A DNA stretch of 64,000 nt from an uncultured Lachnospiraceae bacterium. Its GTDB lineage: Bacteria > Bacillota > Clostridia > Lachnospirales > Lachnospiraceae. The notes under the pieces are model-generated. The model was not told the DNA's origin. It was given only the letters and a program-made list of their open reading frames with translations, and made no database searches. A program made the position numbers and the translations under genes. The stretch's first letter is position 1. Each line of letters starts with the position of its first letter. The DNA lies in the NCBI GenBank assembly GCA_947631955.1, contig CANRNJ010000010.1, positions 46,536 to 110,535 on the forward strand. Direction: 5' to 3'. Below are positions 10,035 through 17,670 of this stretch, in pieces.

Positions 10035-11370
10035 ATGGACGGTTTGTACGATACCGGATTAGACCGCGGAAAACTGAAAACAATGCAGGACAAATTCTGC
10101 GCCGCTTTAGGGATATACGCGTTTTGCGTGGATGCATCGGGCGGAAGCGATGACACAGATCGTGCAGATGCTTGACAACGATGCGCCCATAGAAGAGATC
10201 TTTGTTTCCATCCTTACCACCGTCGGCATATTTATGCAGCTCGACTTCGTTTATCTGTGCGCCGTGGACGGTGCGGGCGAAGGAAAGATGGATGTGATCG
10301 CCGAGTGGCATGCGGACGGTTTGGTTTCCGATTTCGAAGGGATCAAGGATCAGCCCCGTCCGTCTTATCTCTATGGCGCGAAGCCGCTGGTCGTTTCCTC
10401 CTCTTCCGGCCGGGAAGATCATCAGGAAGAACTGGATCTGGCCGGGATCAAGGCGCTGGCGGCATTTCCGGTCACCCTGAAAGACCGCATCTGCATGTAT
10501 GTCTGTTTCGAGGTCAAACGTGAAGACCGCACATGGTCTGTCGAGGAGATCAAGTTCCTGAACGATTCCGTCAAAGTACTGCAGAGCATCCTGACCAGAC
10601 GGATCCAGAAAAATTCTCTGGCGGGCTCTTACGCGGCGCTTGAAGAAATCCTCAACAATGTCGGCAGTTCTATTTATGTGAAGGACAAAGAGAGCGGAAA
10701 GCTTTTCTTTGCCAACAGATATCTGAAGAACAGATTCCGCAATGAAACGGAACAGAATAAGCTTTTTGACCTTTTGGAGCAAAAGATACCGCAGGGCAGC
10801 GAGAAGGGAAACGTGGAAGTCTTTCTGGACGACAGAGGCTGTTGGTACGATCTTTTTTACAAATACATTACATGGGTGGACGGAAGGAACGTGCTCATGT
10901 GTTCCGTCTATGATGTGACCGAGAAAAAGATGTATCAGAAGAAGATCGAACGCCTTGCGTACACCGATTCCCTGACCGGCTTATATAACAGGCTCTGCTG
11001 CGAGCGGGATCTGGCAAAATATGTGGACGAGGCGAAAAAGAACGGGCAGGACGGAGCCGTTCTCTACATGGATCTGGACGATTTCGGAACGGGTTATTCT
11101 TCGTTGGGCCATATCCGGAATCTGCCTTTCGACGTGATCAAGGTGGATCAGAGTTTCGTCAGGGATCTGTCGGAAGACAGCTACTCGAAAGCTTTTATCC
11201 GGATGGTGTCGGATCTGGCCGAGGCCATAGACGTATCGATCTGCGTGGAGGGGATCGAAACCGAAAAACAGTACAGAGTGCTGGAAGGCATGAACGTCAG
11301 GATGATCCAAGGGTATTATTTTGACAGACCCATGCCGGCAGCGGAGTTTCAGAAAAAATATGTTGTATGA
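10035..11370 (+). pseudogene. Decayed sensor gene: PocR-like start, GAF, PAS, GGDEF/EAL chimera
   Basis: ATG 10035 with Shine-Dalgarno cggaga opens a PocR-like sensor (KLKTMQDKFCAALGIYAFCVDASGG) that stops after 46 codons. The GAF region continues in another frame, where ATG 10132 could start 412 residues. These contain GAF (about 1-160), PAS (165-270) and a diguanylate-cyclase start (LAYTDSLTGLYNR ... VLYMDLDDF). At 11071-11086 the protein jumps into the distal part of an EAL domain (DDFGTGYSSLGHIRNLPFDVIKVDQSFV ... VEGIE). The GGDEF motif and the EAL signature are both absent, so no c-di-GMP synthesis or breakdown is expected. Two deletions are the simplest explanation. A residual sensory product from 10132 cannot be excluded. 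Confidence 0.75.
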
Positions 11371-11382
11371 AGGAGGAGAACG

Positions 11383-12096
11383 ATGGAGAAGAAATCTTTG
11401 GCACAGGAACTTGCAGGGAACGCTTATCCCGGCAGAGGAATCGTAATGGGAAGATCGGCGGATGGAAAATATGCGGCCGCCGCATACTTTATCATGGGCA
11501 GGAGCGTAAACAGCAGAAACCGCATTTTTGTGGAGGACGGCGAAGGGATACGCACGCAGGCGTTTGATCCCGCGAAATTGGAAGATCCCAGTCTGGTCAT
11601 CTATGCGCCGGTCAAGGTGCTCGGCAACAAGACGATCGTGACCAACGGCGACCAGACCGATACGATCTATGAACTGATGGACAGGCAGCAGACGTTTGAG
11701 CAGTCTTTGCGGACCAGAAAGTTCGAACCCGACGCGCCCAACTATACGCCCCGTATCTCCGGCATCATGCATATCGAGAACGGCAGCTATAATTTTGCCA
11801 TGTCGATCTTAAAGAGCAATAACGGCGATCCGTCTTCCTGCAGCCGCTATACGTTTGCCTATGAAAATCCGGCGGCAGGCACAGGACGTTTCCTGCACAC
11901 CTATATCGGGGACGGCGATCCGCTGCCGAGTTTTGAAGGAGAGCCCGTGCTTGTTGCGATCGACGGCGATATCGATACTTTCACGAAGACGGTGTGGGAC
12001 AATCTGAACAGTGAAAACAAAGTGTCGCTGTTCGTGCGCTATATCGATATCGCAAGCGGAAAATATGAAACGAGGATCGTGAACAAGAATCAGTAG
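11383..12096 (+). CDS. purO: PurO-type IMP cyclohydrolase
   Basis: 237 residues resembling the archaeal-type IMP cyclohydrolase, which closes FAICAR to IMP in the last purine step. It shows NAYPGRGIVMGRSADGKYAAAAYFIMGRS at the N-terminus and the family's internal ISGIMHIENG and PRPP-independent beta-rich core. The next gene supplies only the transformylase half of bacterial PurH, so this protein fills the missing cyclohydrolase role. Shine-Dalgarno aaggagg (11369-11375) overlaps the end of the upstream pseudogene. Confidence 0.85.
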   Translation: MEKKSLAQELAGNAYPGRGIVMGRSADGKYAAAAYFIMGRSVNSRNRIFVEDGEGIRTQAFDPAKLEDPSLVIYAPVKVLGNKTIVTNGDQTDTIYELMDRQQTFEQSLRTRKFEPDAPNYTPRISGIMHIENGSYNFAMSILKSNNGDPSSCSRYTFAYENPAAGTGRFLHTYIGDGDPLPSFEGEPVLVAIDGDIDTFTKTVWDNLNSENKVSLFVRYIDIASGKYETRIVNKNQ

Positions 12097-12139
12097 GAAG
12101 CGTGGATATTGAGAACGGACGAACGAAACGAAAATACAC

Positions 12140-12239
12140 GGGGATTTGTGCCGGAGCGTCACAATTTCCCTGACGGCAGAGTTGATCCCGGAGAAATCTG
12201 CTTCGAGCCCTCTGACGCGAGAACGCTCCGGAATGGAGA
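12140..12239 (+). promoter_or_regulatory. Pseudoknot RNA element, copy 1 (before AICAR transformylase)
   Basis: Hairpin P1 pairs 12140-12150 with 12160-12170 (one mismatch, one wobble) around a 9-base loop. Loop bases GGAGCGT (12153-12159) match ACGCTCC at 12223-12229, giving a pseudoknot. An inner hairpin (gcaga/tctgc, 12176-12201) lies between. Immediately after the second strand comes ggaatggag with the GGAG Shine-Dalgarno (12235-12238). CTCC (12226-12229) could pair instead with that GGAG. Layout and tail are shared with elements at 32172 and 51553. Structure is deduced by eye; the function is inferred. Confidence 0.7.
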
Positions 12240-12251
12240 ATAGAGAATATC

Positions 12252-13433
12252 ATGAACGAATTGGAATTGAAATACGGCTGCAACCCGAATCAGAAACCGT
12301 CCCGCATCTATATGGCGGACGGGAGCGATCTGCCGATCAAAGTGTTAAACGGCAGGCCCGGCTATATCAATTTTCTGGATGCGTTTAACGGATGGCAGCT
12401 GGTAAAAGAGTTAAAGAAAGCCACAGGACTTCCGGCGGCGGCGTCTTTTAAACACGTTTCTCCCGCGGGAGCGGCGGTAGGGCTGCCCCTGTCCGACGTC
12501 GAGAAAAAGATCTACTGGGTGGATGATCTGGATATGGAGTTTACCCCGCTCGCCAATGCCTATGCGAGGGCAAGAGGGGCCGACAGAATGAGTTCCTTCG
12601 GCGATTTTATCTCCCTCTCCGACGTATGCGATACGGCGACGGCGAAGATCATTAAAAGGGAAGTGTCCGACGGCGTGATCGCGCCGGGCTATGAGCCGGA
12701 GGCGCTGGAAATACTCAAAGCCAAGAAAAAGGGCGCGTACAACGTGATCGTGATCGATGAGGACTATACGCCTGCGCCCGTGGAAGTAAAACAGGTATAC
12801 GGTGTCAGCTTCGAGCAGGGCAGAAACGAATTGAAGATCGACGACACGTTTTTTGACAACATCGTGACGGAGCAGAAAGACCTGCCCGAACAGGCAAAGA
12901 TCGACCTCGCCATCGCCATGATCACTTTGAAATATACCCAATCCAATTCCGTCTGCTATGTCAAAGGCGGTCAGGCGATCGGGATCGGCGCGGGGCAGCA
13001 GTCCCGTATCCACTGTACCAGACTTGCAGGTTCCAAGGCGGACAACTGGTTCCTGCGCCAATCTCCCCAAGTGCTGGGACTGCAGTTTGCAGACGGCATC
13101 GGCAGGGCGGACAGGGATAATTCCATAGATCTGTATATTGGGGAAGATTATATGGACGTGCTTGCCGAAGGCGCATGGCAGAAGATCTTCAAGGTAAAGC
13201 CGGACGTGTTTACCGCGGAACAGAAACGCGCGTGGCTCGACCGGATGAGCGATGTGGCGCTTGGCTCCGACGCGTTCTTCCCCTTCGGAGATAATATCGA
13301 GCGGGCGCACAGAAGCGGCGTGAAATATGTGGCGCAGCCGGGCGGTTCCGTCAGGGACGACAACGTCATTGCGACATGCAATAAATACGGCATGACGATG
13401 TGCTTTACGGGGATCAGGCTGTTCCACCATTGA
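12252..13433 (+). CDS. AICAR transformylase (stand-alone, PurH C-terminal half)
   Basis: 393 residues equal to the AICAR formyltransferase domain of PurH, which uses 10-formyl-tetrahydrofolate to make FAICAR. Recognisable segments are LKYGCNPNQKPS, the AASFKHVSPAGAAVG loop with the catalytic Lys-His, YTQSNSVCYVKGGQAIGIGAGQQSRIHCT, and SDAFFPFGDNIERA followed by VAQPGGSVRDD. The MGS-like cyclohydrolase domain of normal PurH is absent and is replaced by the gene just upstream. Translation is probably influenced by the structured leader at 12140-12239. Confidence 0.93.
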   Translation: MNELELKYGCNPNQKPSRIYMADGSDLPIKVLNGRPGYINFLDAFNGWQLVKELKKATGLPAAASFKHVSPAGAAVGLPLSDVEKKIYWVDDLDMEFTPLANAYARARGADRMSSFGDFISLSDVCDTATAKIIKREVSDGVIAPGYEPEALEILKAKKKGAYNVIVIDEDYTPAPVEVKQVYGVSFEQGRNELKIDDTFFDNIVTEQKDLPEQAKIDLAIAMITLKYTQSNSVCYVKGGQAIGIGAGQQSRIHCTRLAGSKADNWFLRQSPQVLGLQFADGIGRADRDNSIDLYIGEDYMDVLAEGAWQKIFKVKPDVFTAEQKRAWLDRMSDVALGSDAFFPFGDNIERAHRSGVKYVAQPGGSVRDDNVIATCNKYGMTMCFTGIRLFHH

Positions 13434-13543
13434 TTCCGCCGCAGGTACGGCAGGGGCGGCAGTAAATAGGAAAAGCAGCAGCCGGTAAGCAAAGAAAGGC
13501 AGCGCTGCCCCTTTCATAGAACGGATATGAATTTTATGGATCG

Positions 13544-13573
13544 ATAGGCGCTCAGAAATGGGCGCCTATTTAT
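13544..13573 (+). terminator. Terminator after the purine genes
   Basis: ataggcgc (13544-13551) pairs with gcgcctat (13562-13569), followed by a short T/A tract. It separates the purine genes from the AT-rich island. Confidence 0.7.
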
Positions 13574-13597
13574 ATAAATGACAGCAGGAGAAGAGTT

Positions 13598-14359
13598 ATG
13601 ATGTATCAGAATATATTAGATGAAATCGTTGACGAAAGCAAAATGATTTTTAAGGAGGATCTTACCGGTATTTATCTGCATGGTTCTTTGGCGATGGGGT
13701 GTTTCAATCCAAAGAAAAGTGATATCGATTTGATGATCGTGATTAAAAATAACATCACGGATACTCAGAAACTGCAGTTTATGAACCATGTTGCAGAACT
13801 GAATAAAACAGCTCCGGAAAAAGGAATTGAACTGAGTATCGTCAAGGAAGAATATTGCAGGAAATTCCTTTACCCCACACCCTTTGAATTGCATTTTTCC
13901 AGTGCGCATCTGCAATGGTTTATTGATGACCCCGCAGATTATATTCATAAAATGAACGGTACCGATAAGGATCTGGCGGCACATTTTACGATCATAAAGA
14001 AGTATGGCGTGGTGTTGTATGGAGAAGAGATCAATGACGTATTTGCCGATGTGCCGAGAAAAGATTACATTGACAGCATATGGTATGATGTTGAGGGAGC
14101 CGGGGAAGATATCTTGGAAGATCCCGTTTATATGATCTTGAATCTATGCAGAGCTGCGGCTTTTCTCAAAAACGATTTGATCCTCTCCAAGAAGCAGGGC
14201 GGAGAGTGGGCGCTGCAAAACCTTTCAGCGCGATACCGTACTTTGATCTCAAAGGCATTGCAGAGTTATATGCTGGGCACTGAAATGGACTTGAATCGTA
14301 TGGAAGCTCAAAAATTTGCTGATTATATGCTGCCGATGATAAAGGATATGCTGGTTTGA
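13598..14359 (+). CDS. Nucleotidyltransferase-fold protein (aminoglycoside adenylyltransferase-like)
   Basis: 253 residues. The N-terminus carries the polymerase-beta-type signature GSLAMGCFNPKKSDIDLMIV (about 28-47), i.e. GS followed by DxD metal ligands. A helical C-terminal half (DUF4111-like) has ARYRTLISKALQSY. The architecture matches AadA/ANT(9)-like enzymes and their many uncharacterised relatives, so antibiotic resistance should not be assumed. Base composition is clearly more AT-rich than the flanking purine and butyrate genes, which suggests transfer. Two adjacent ATG codons could start it. Confidence 0.8.
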   Translation: MMYQNILDEIVDESKMIFKEDLTGIYLHGSLAMGCFNPKKSDIDLMIVIKNNITDTQKLQFMNHVAELNKTAPEKGIELSIVKEEYCRKFLYPTPFELHFSSAHLQWFIDDPADYIHKMNGTDKDLAAHFTIIKKYGVVLYGEEINDVFADVPRKDYIDSIWYDVEGAGEDILEDPVYMILNLCRAAAFLKNDLILSKKQGGEWALQNLSARYRTLISKALQSYMLGTEMDLNRMEAQKFADYMLPMIKDMLV

Positions 14360-14459
14360 GATGCGGAGAAGCGGATAGCGTATCTCCAAGAACTGCGCAG
14401 GCTGTTTTCTTTTATTCAGTTCCATATAAAGAGCGAGGTAAGTCGGAAGCTGCCATCGT

Positions 14460-14755
14460 ATGAAAAAGACATTGGAAAATGCCCTTGATTATAGTAAAAT
14501 GTATTCGAGAGAAGCGGTTGAAAGTAATGCACTCGAAAATCAGAGAAAGTTTTTTACGGATTAATCCAGATTTGAACTTGGCTATATCGACAGCATGAAG
14601 CAGATTTGGCATAGAAGAGTCGGACAGCGATATTGTAGTGGAAATGCTGTATGAAATCAAAGTGTATGAGGATCATAGAATTGAGATTACTTACAAACTT
14701 GTCGACGAGTTGAGAGTTCTTTTCAAAAAAACAAATCCGACAGGAGAAAGGCGGT
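14460..14755 (+). pseudogene. Site-specific recombinase relic (C-terminal fragments)
   Basis: The 14360-14762 gap has no intact gene. A short frame from 14617 reads VVEMLYEIKVYEDHRIEITYKLVDEL, which resembles the end of large serine recombinases of clostridial mobile elements. An upstream 34-residue open stretch (14460-14564, MKKTLENALDYSKMYSREAV) may belong to the same decayed gene. Stops and frame changes separate the parts. Identification rests on this short similarity only. Confidence 0.45.
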
Positions 14756-14762
14756 GCATTGA

Positions 14763-15023
14763 TTGCAGATTAAATACAGTAAATCCGCTGTGAAAGCCAT
14801 TCAGTCAATGGATAAATCTATGAAGCAGCGGATAAAAAAGGGAATCGAGGGTTTGACCCAGATCCCGCCTGTTGGAGATATTAAACCGATGCAGGGATAC
14901 TCTGATAATCGTTATCGTTTGAGAGTTGGCAGCTATCGCATAATATATAAGTATTTAACAGATAATGCCGTTATAGTGTTATATATTATGGATATAGGCA
15001 GCCGAGGCGATATATACAAGTAG
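14763..15023 (+). CDS. RelE/ParE-family toxin
   Basis: 86 residues with the compact RelE fold pattern: IKYSKSAVKAIQSMDKSMKQRIKKGIEGL, then MQGYSDNRYRLRVGSYRIIYKY and a final IVLYIMDIGSRGDIYK. Such toxins usually cleave ribosome-bound mRNA or, in the ParE branch, act on gyrase. A TTG start (14763) is used, with caggagaaagg upstream. The partner follows 16 bases downstream, so toxin precedes antitoxin, the reverse of classical relBE. Confidence 0.82.
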   Translation: MQIKYSKSAVKAIQSMDKSMKQRIKKGIEGLTQIPPVGDIKPMQGYSDNRYRLRVGSYRIIYKYLTDNAVIVLYIMDIGSRGDIYK

Positions 15024-15039
15024 AAAGGTGGTGTTAGGC

Positions 15040-15252
15040 ATGACGGCAATAGCAAAACAGACAGTAGAATTGCTCGAAATGTTACCGGAACAGGAACAGA
15101 AACTTGCAAATGCACTGATTAAGCGTATGGTGCTGGCATGGGACAGTGACTTTACAAAACTGACACCGGCAGAGCGGCAAAGATTAGAGCTCGCAGAGCA
15201 GGAGATAGAAGCAGGCGAAACGATACTGCATGATGAAATCGACTGGAACTAA
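15040..15252 (+). CDS. Small acidic protein, probable antitoxin
   Basis: 70 residues from ATG 15040 (Shine-Dalgarno aaaggtgg at 15024-15031; an upstream GTG at 15028 would overlap it). The acidic C-terminus (LAEQEIEAGETILHDEIDWN) resembles the tail of short antitoxins paired with RelE-like toxins. It has no obvious DNA-binding domain. The role is inferred from position and charge. Confidence 0.65.
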   Translation: MTAIAKQTVELLEMLPEQEQKLANALIKRMVLAWDSDFTKLTPAERQRLELAEQEIEAGETILHDEIDWN

Positions 15253-15284
15253 GGGAAATGTTACCGTACCTGATTTCCGCTCAA

Positions 15285-15330
15285 AGAGCCGCTGCGTTAT
15301 AGAAATTCTTCTATTCTGCAGCGGCTCCTT
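15285..15330. terminator. Bidirectional terminator between the toxin pair and buk
   Basis: gagccgctgc and gcagcggctc arms around an AT-rich loop with flanking T and A tracts. It would serve the + strand toxin pair and the - strand ptb-buk operon. Confidence 0.6.
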
Positions 15331-15383
15331 TGTTATGCATGATATGTTCCGGTCAGCCGGTATTGCGGCTCCGGTGCTTTTTT

Positions 15384-16451
15384 CTAGTACGCCATCGCCT
15401 GCTCTTCGCCGTTTAATACGCGGAGCCCGCCTTGTACCAGTGCGAGCAGTTCGTCTTCGCCGGGATATATGGTCATAGGCGCGATCCAACCGGCCTGTGC
15501 CTTCAAGCCATCGACCACGAATTTGTCATATGCGATTCCGCCGGTCACAATGATCTGATCTACTCTGCCCTCCAGAACACATGCCATGGAACCGATGTCT
15601 TTAGCCACCTGACGGATGAAAGCGTCGCGGACTTCTATGGCTTTGGCGTCGCCGCTGTCCGCCATCTTGTCTACGTCACGCATATCGTTGGTGCCGCAGT
15701 AAGCGTTAAAACCGCCGCCGCCCACGATTTTTTTATAGACTTCTTTCTCCGTGTATTTGCCGGAGAAACACAGCTTGATCAGCGCGCCGCTGGGAACCGC
15801 GCCCGCTCTTTCGGGAGAGAACGCGCCGTCGCCGTCCAGAGCGTTGAACACGTCAACGACTTTGCCGTGCCTGTGTGCGCCCACGGATACGCCGCCGCCC
15901 ATGTGTACGACGATCAGATTTAACGCGGTGTAATCCTTGCCGTTCTCCTTGGCGTAGCGTTTTGCCACCGCCTTCTGGTTCAGGGCGTGGAACACGCTGG
16001 TCCTCGGAAGTTCCGGCACGCCTGAATAGCGGGATATGGGCTCCAGCTCGTCCACTACGACAGGGTCTACGATGTAAGAGGGGACGCCGATGGAATCCGC
16101 GATCTCTCTGGCGAGAATACCGCCCAGATTGGACGCATGCTGCCCCTGTTTACCGATCTTTAAGTCGTTCAGAAGATCGTCGCTCACCTCGTATGTACCG
16201 CCCGGAATGGGTTTTAACATGCCGCCCCGGCCTACGACCATGTCGAGGGAAGAAATGTCAAAATTTTTGTCTTTCAGCAGTTTCACTATGATGTCTTTGC
16301 GGAAATCTTTCTGGTCCACGATGGAAGCATACTTTCCGATCTCCTCCGTGGAATGTCTTAAAGTTTCCTCAAATAAGAGAGTTTCATCCTCGAATACGCC
16401 GATCTTGGTGGACGTGGATCCGGGATTGATGATCAAACTTTTTACTGCCAT
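15384..16451 (-). CDS. buk: Butyrate kinase
   Basis: 355-residue acetate/butyrate kinase-family enzyme that converts butyryl phosphate and ADP to butyrate and ATP. The N-terminal phosphate loop [13 protein letters not shown], the [13 protein letters not shown] adenosine-binding stretch and [12 protein letters not shown] are all present, and the length is typical for Buk. It lies 27 bases after ptb in the same direction and forms the terminal ATP-yielding step of butyrate fermentation. Confidence 0.96.
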   Translation of the reverse strand: MAVKSLIINPGSTSTKIGVFEDETLLFEETLRHSTEEIGKYASIVDQKDFRKDIIVKLLKDKNFDISSLDMVVGRGGMLKPIPGGTYEVSDDLLNDLKIGKQGQHASNLGGILAREIADSIGVPSYIVDPVVVDELEPISRYSGVPELPRTSVFHALNQKAVAKRYAKENGKDYTALNLIVVHMGGGVSVGAHRHGKVVDVFNALDGDGAFSPERAGAVPSGALIKLCFSGKYTEKEVYKKIVGGGGFNAYCGTNDMRDVDKMADSGDAKAIEVRDAFIRQVAKDIGSMACVLEGRVDQIIVTGGIAYDKFVVDGLKAQAGWIAPMTIYPGEDELLALVQGGLRVLNGEEQAMAY

Positions 16452-16478
16452 GATAGTTACCCCCTGTTCTTTGTTTTC

Positions 16479-17399
16479 TTAATTCATCTTGGACATCGCT
16501 TCGGCAACGACCGCGCCGAGAGCAATGGAGTTTACTTTGGTTTCAAAATCGTCGGAACGGGAAGTCAGGATGACCGGAGCTTTGGTGCCGGTCAGAATAT
16601 TGCCGTTCTTGACCTGAGCCGTGTGTACAAGGCACTTGTAAACCAGATTGCCCGCATGGATATCAGGGAAAAGAAGCACATCCGCATCACCGACGATCTT
16701 ACGTCCCTCCGCGCCCTTGTGTTTGGCCGCTTCAGGATCGATGGCGAGATCCAGAGAAAGAGGACCGTCCACAATGCAGCCCGTGATCTGGCCGTCTGCG
16801 CACATTTTGGTCAGTTCATCCGCTTCCACGGTGACAGGCATCTTGGGATTGACTACCTCAACCGCCGCCAGAGGAGCCACCTTGGGATTCGGGATACCGC
16901 ATGCATGGCAGATCTCTACGGTGTTTTCGATAATATGCACCTTGTCTTCCAGAGTAGGATACGTCATGAAAGCAACATCGGATAAGAACAGCAGATGATC
17001 GATCCCTTTGATCTCAAATACACACACATGTGATAATGTCTTGCCGGTACGAAGGCCTACTTCTTTGTCCAGCACGCTCTTTAAGAAGGACTTGGTGTCG
17101 ATAAGACCTTTCATGTACATGTCCGCCCTGCCGGTATGAACCAGTTCGACAGCCTTCAGCGCCGCCGCGTAATCGTCTTTTTCGTCAATGATCTCAAAAC
17201 CGCTTATATCAACGTTGTCGGCCGCTGCCACGTCCCGGATCTTATCCGCGTCGCCCACAAGGACCGCCTCGGCGATATTGCGCTCTTTTGCCGCCGCAAC
17301 CGCTTCCAGAACGGCGCTGTCCTGCGCTACTGCAACAGCCACTTTTTTTACACTACATTCGGATACTTTCGATAACAGGTCATCAAAACTCTTGCTCAT
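16479..17399 (-). CDS. ptb: Phosphate butyryltransferase
   Basis: 306 residues. Converts butyryl-CoA plus phosphate to butyryl phosphate for Buk. It has the PTA/PTB fold: ALVGDADKI-like nucleotide strand, MYMKGLIDTKSFLKSVL, SHVCVFEI and a C-terminal ILTGTKAPVILTSRSDDFETKVNSIALG. The start MSKSFDDLL at 17399 is chosen because ggagg lies just upstream on the - strand; longer in-frame extensions have no family similarity. First gene of the operon. Confidence 0.95.
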   Translation of the reverse strand: MSKSFDDLLSKVSECSVKKVAVAVAQDSAVLEAVAAAKERNIAEAVLVGDADKIRDVAAADNVDISGFEIIDEKDDYAAALKAVELVHTGRADMYMKGLIDTKSFLKSVLDKEVGLRTGKTLSHVCVFEIKGIDHLLFLSDVAFMTYPTLEDKVHIIENTVEICHACGIPNPKVAPLAAVEVVNPKMPVTVEADELTKMCADGQITGCIVDGPLSLDLAIDPEAAKHKGAEGRKIVGDADVLLFPDIHAGNLVYKCLVHTAQVKNGNILTGTKAPVILTSRSDDFETKVNSIALGAVVAEAMSKMN

Positions 17400-17588
17400 T
17401 TCTTCCTCCATTCCAAAGTGCGTCCTCAGAGCACCTTGCATTTTATTTCCGCGGGCAGCGGGCCGGGCGGACGTGTCTGCACATCCATACGGCGGCTGCC
17501 GCCGGGTATTTGACTTCCATTTCAAATGGTAACACTTCCGGACTCAAAAAGCAATCTCATACTGAAATAATCGATGTACAGCAGACAG

Positions 17589-17617
17589 TTGAATTTACCG
17601 GACAAGTCTGTTACAAT
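17589..17617 (+). promoter_or_regulatory. Probable secA promoter
   Basis: TTGAAT (17589-17594), 17-base spacer, TACAAT (17612-17617), ending 53 bases before the secA start codon. Confidence 0.6.
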
Positions 17618-17670
17618 ATAGATTAATGTTGCTGTAAAAAGACGATGAACTTGTAAGATAGGAGCAGGAC

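Noticed and set aside
13598..14359. Calling the nucleotidyltransferase an antibiotic-resistance gene
   Set aside because: The GS...DxD signature is shared by many unrelated nucleotidyltransferases; substrate residues cannot be judged from sequence alone.
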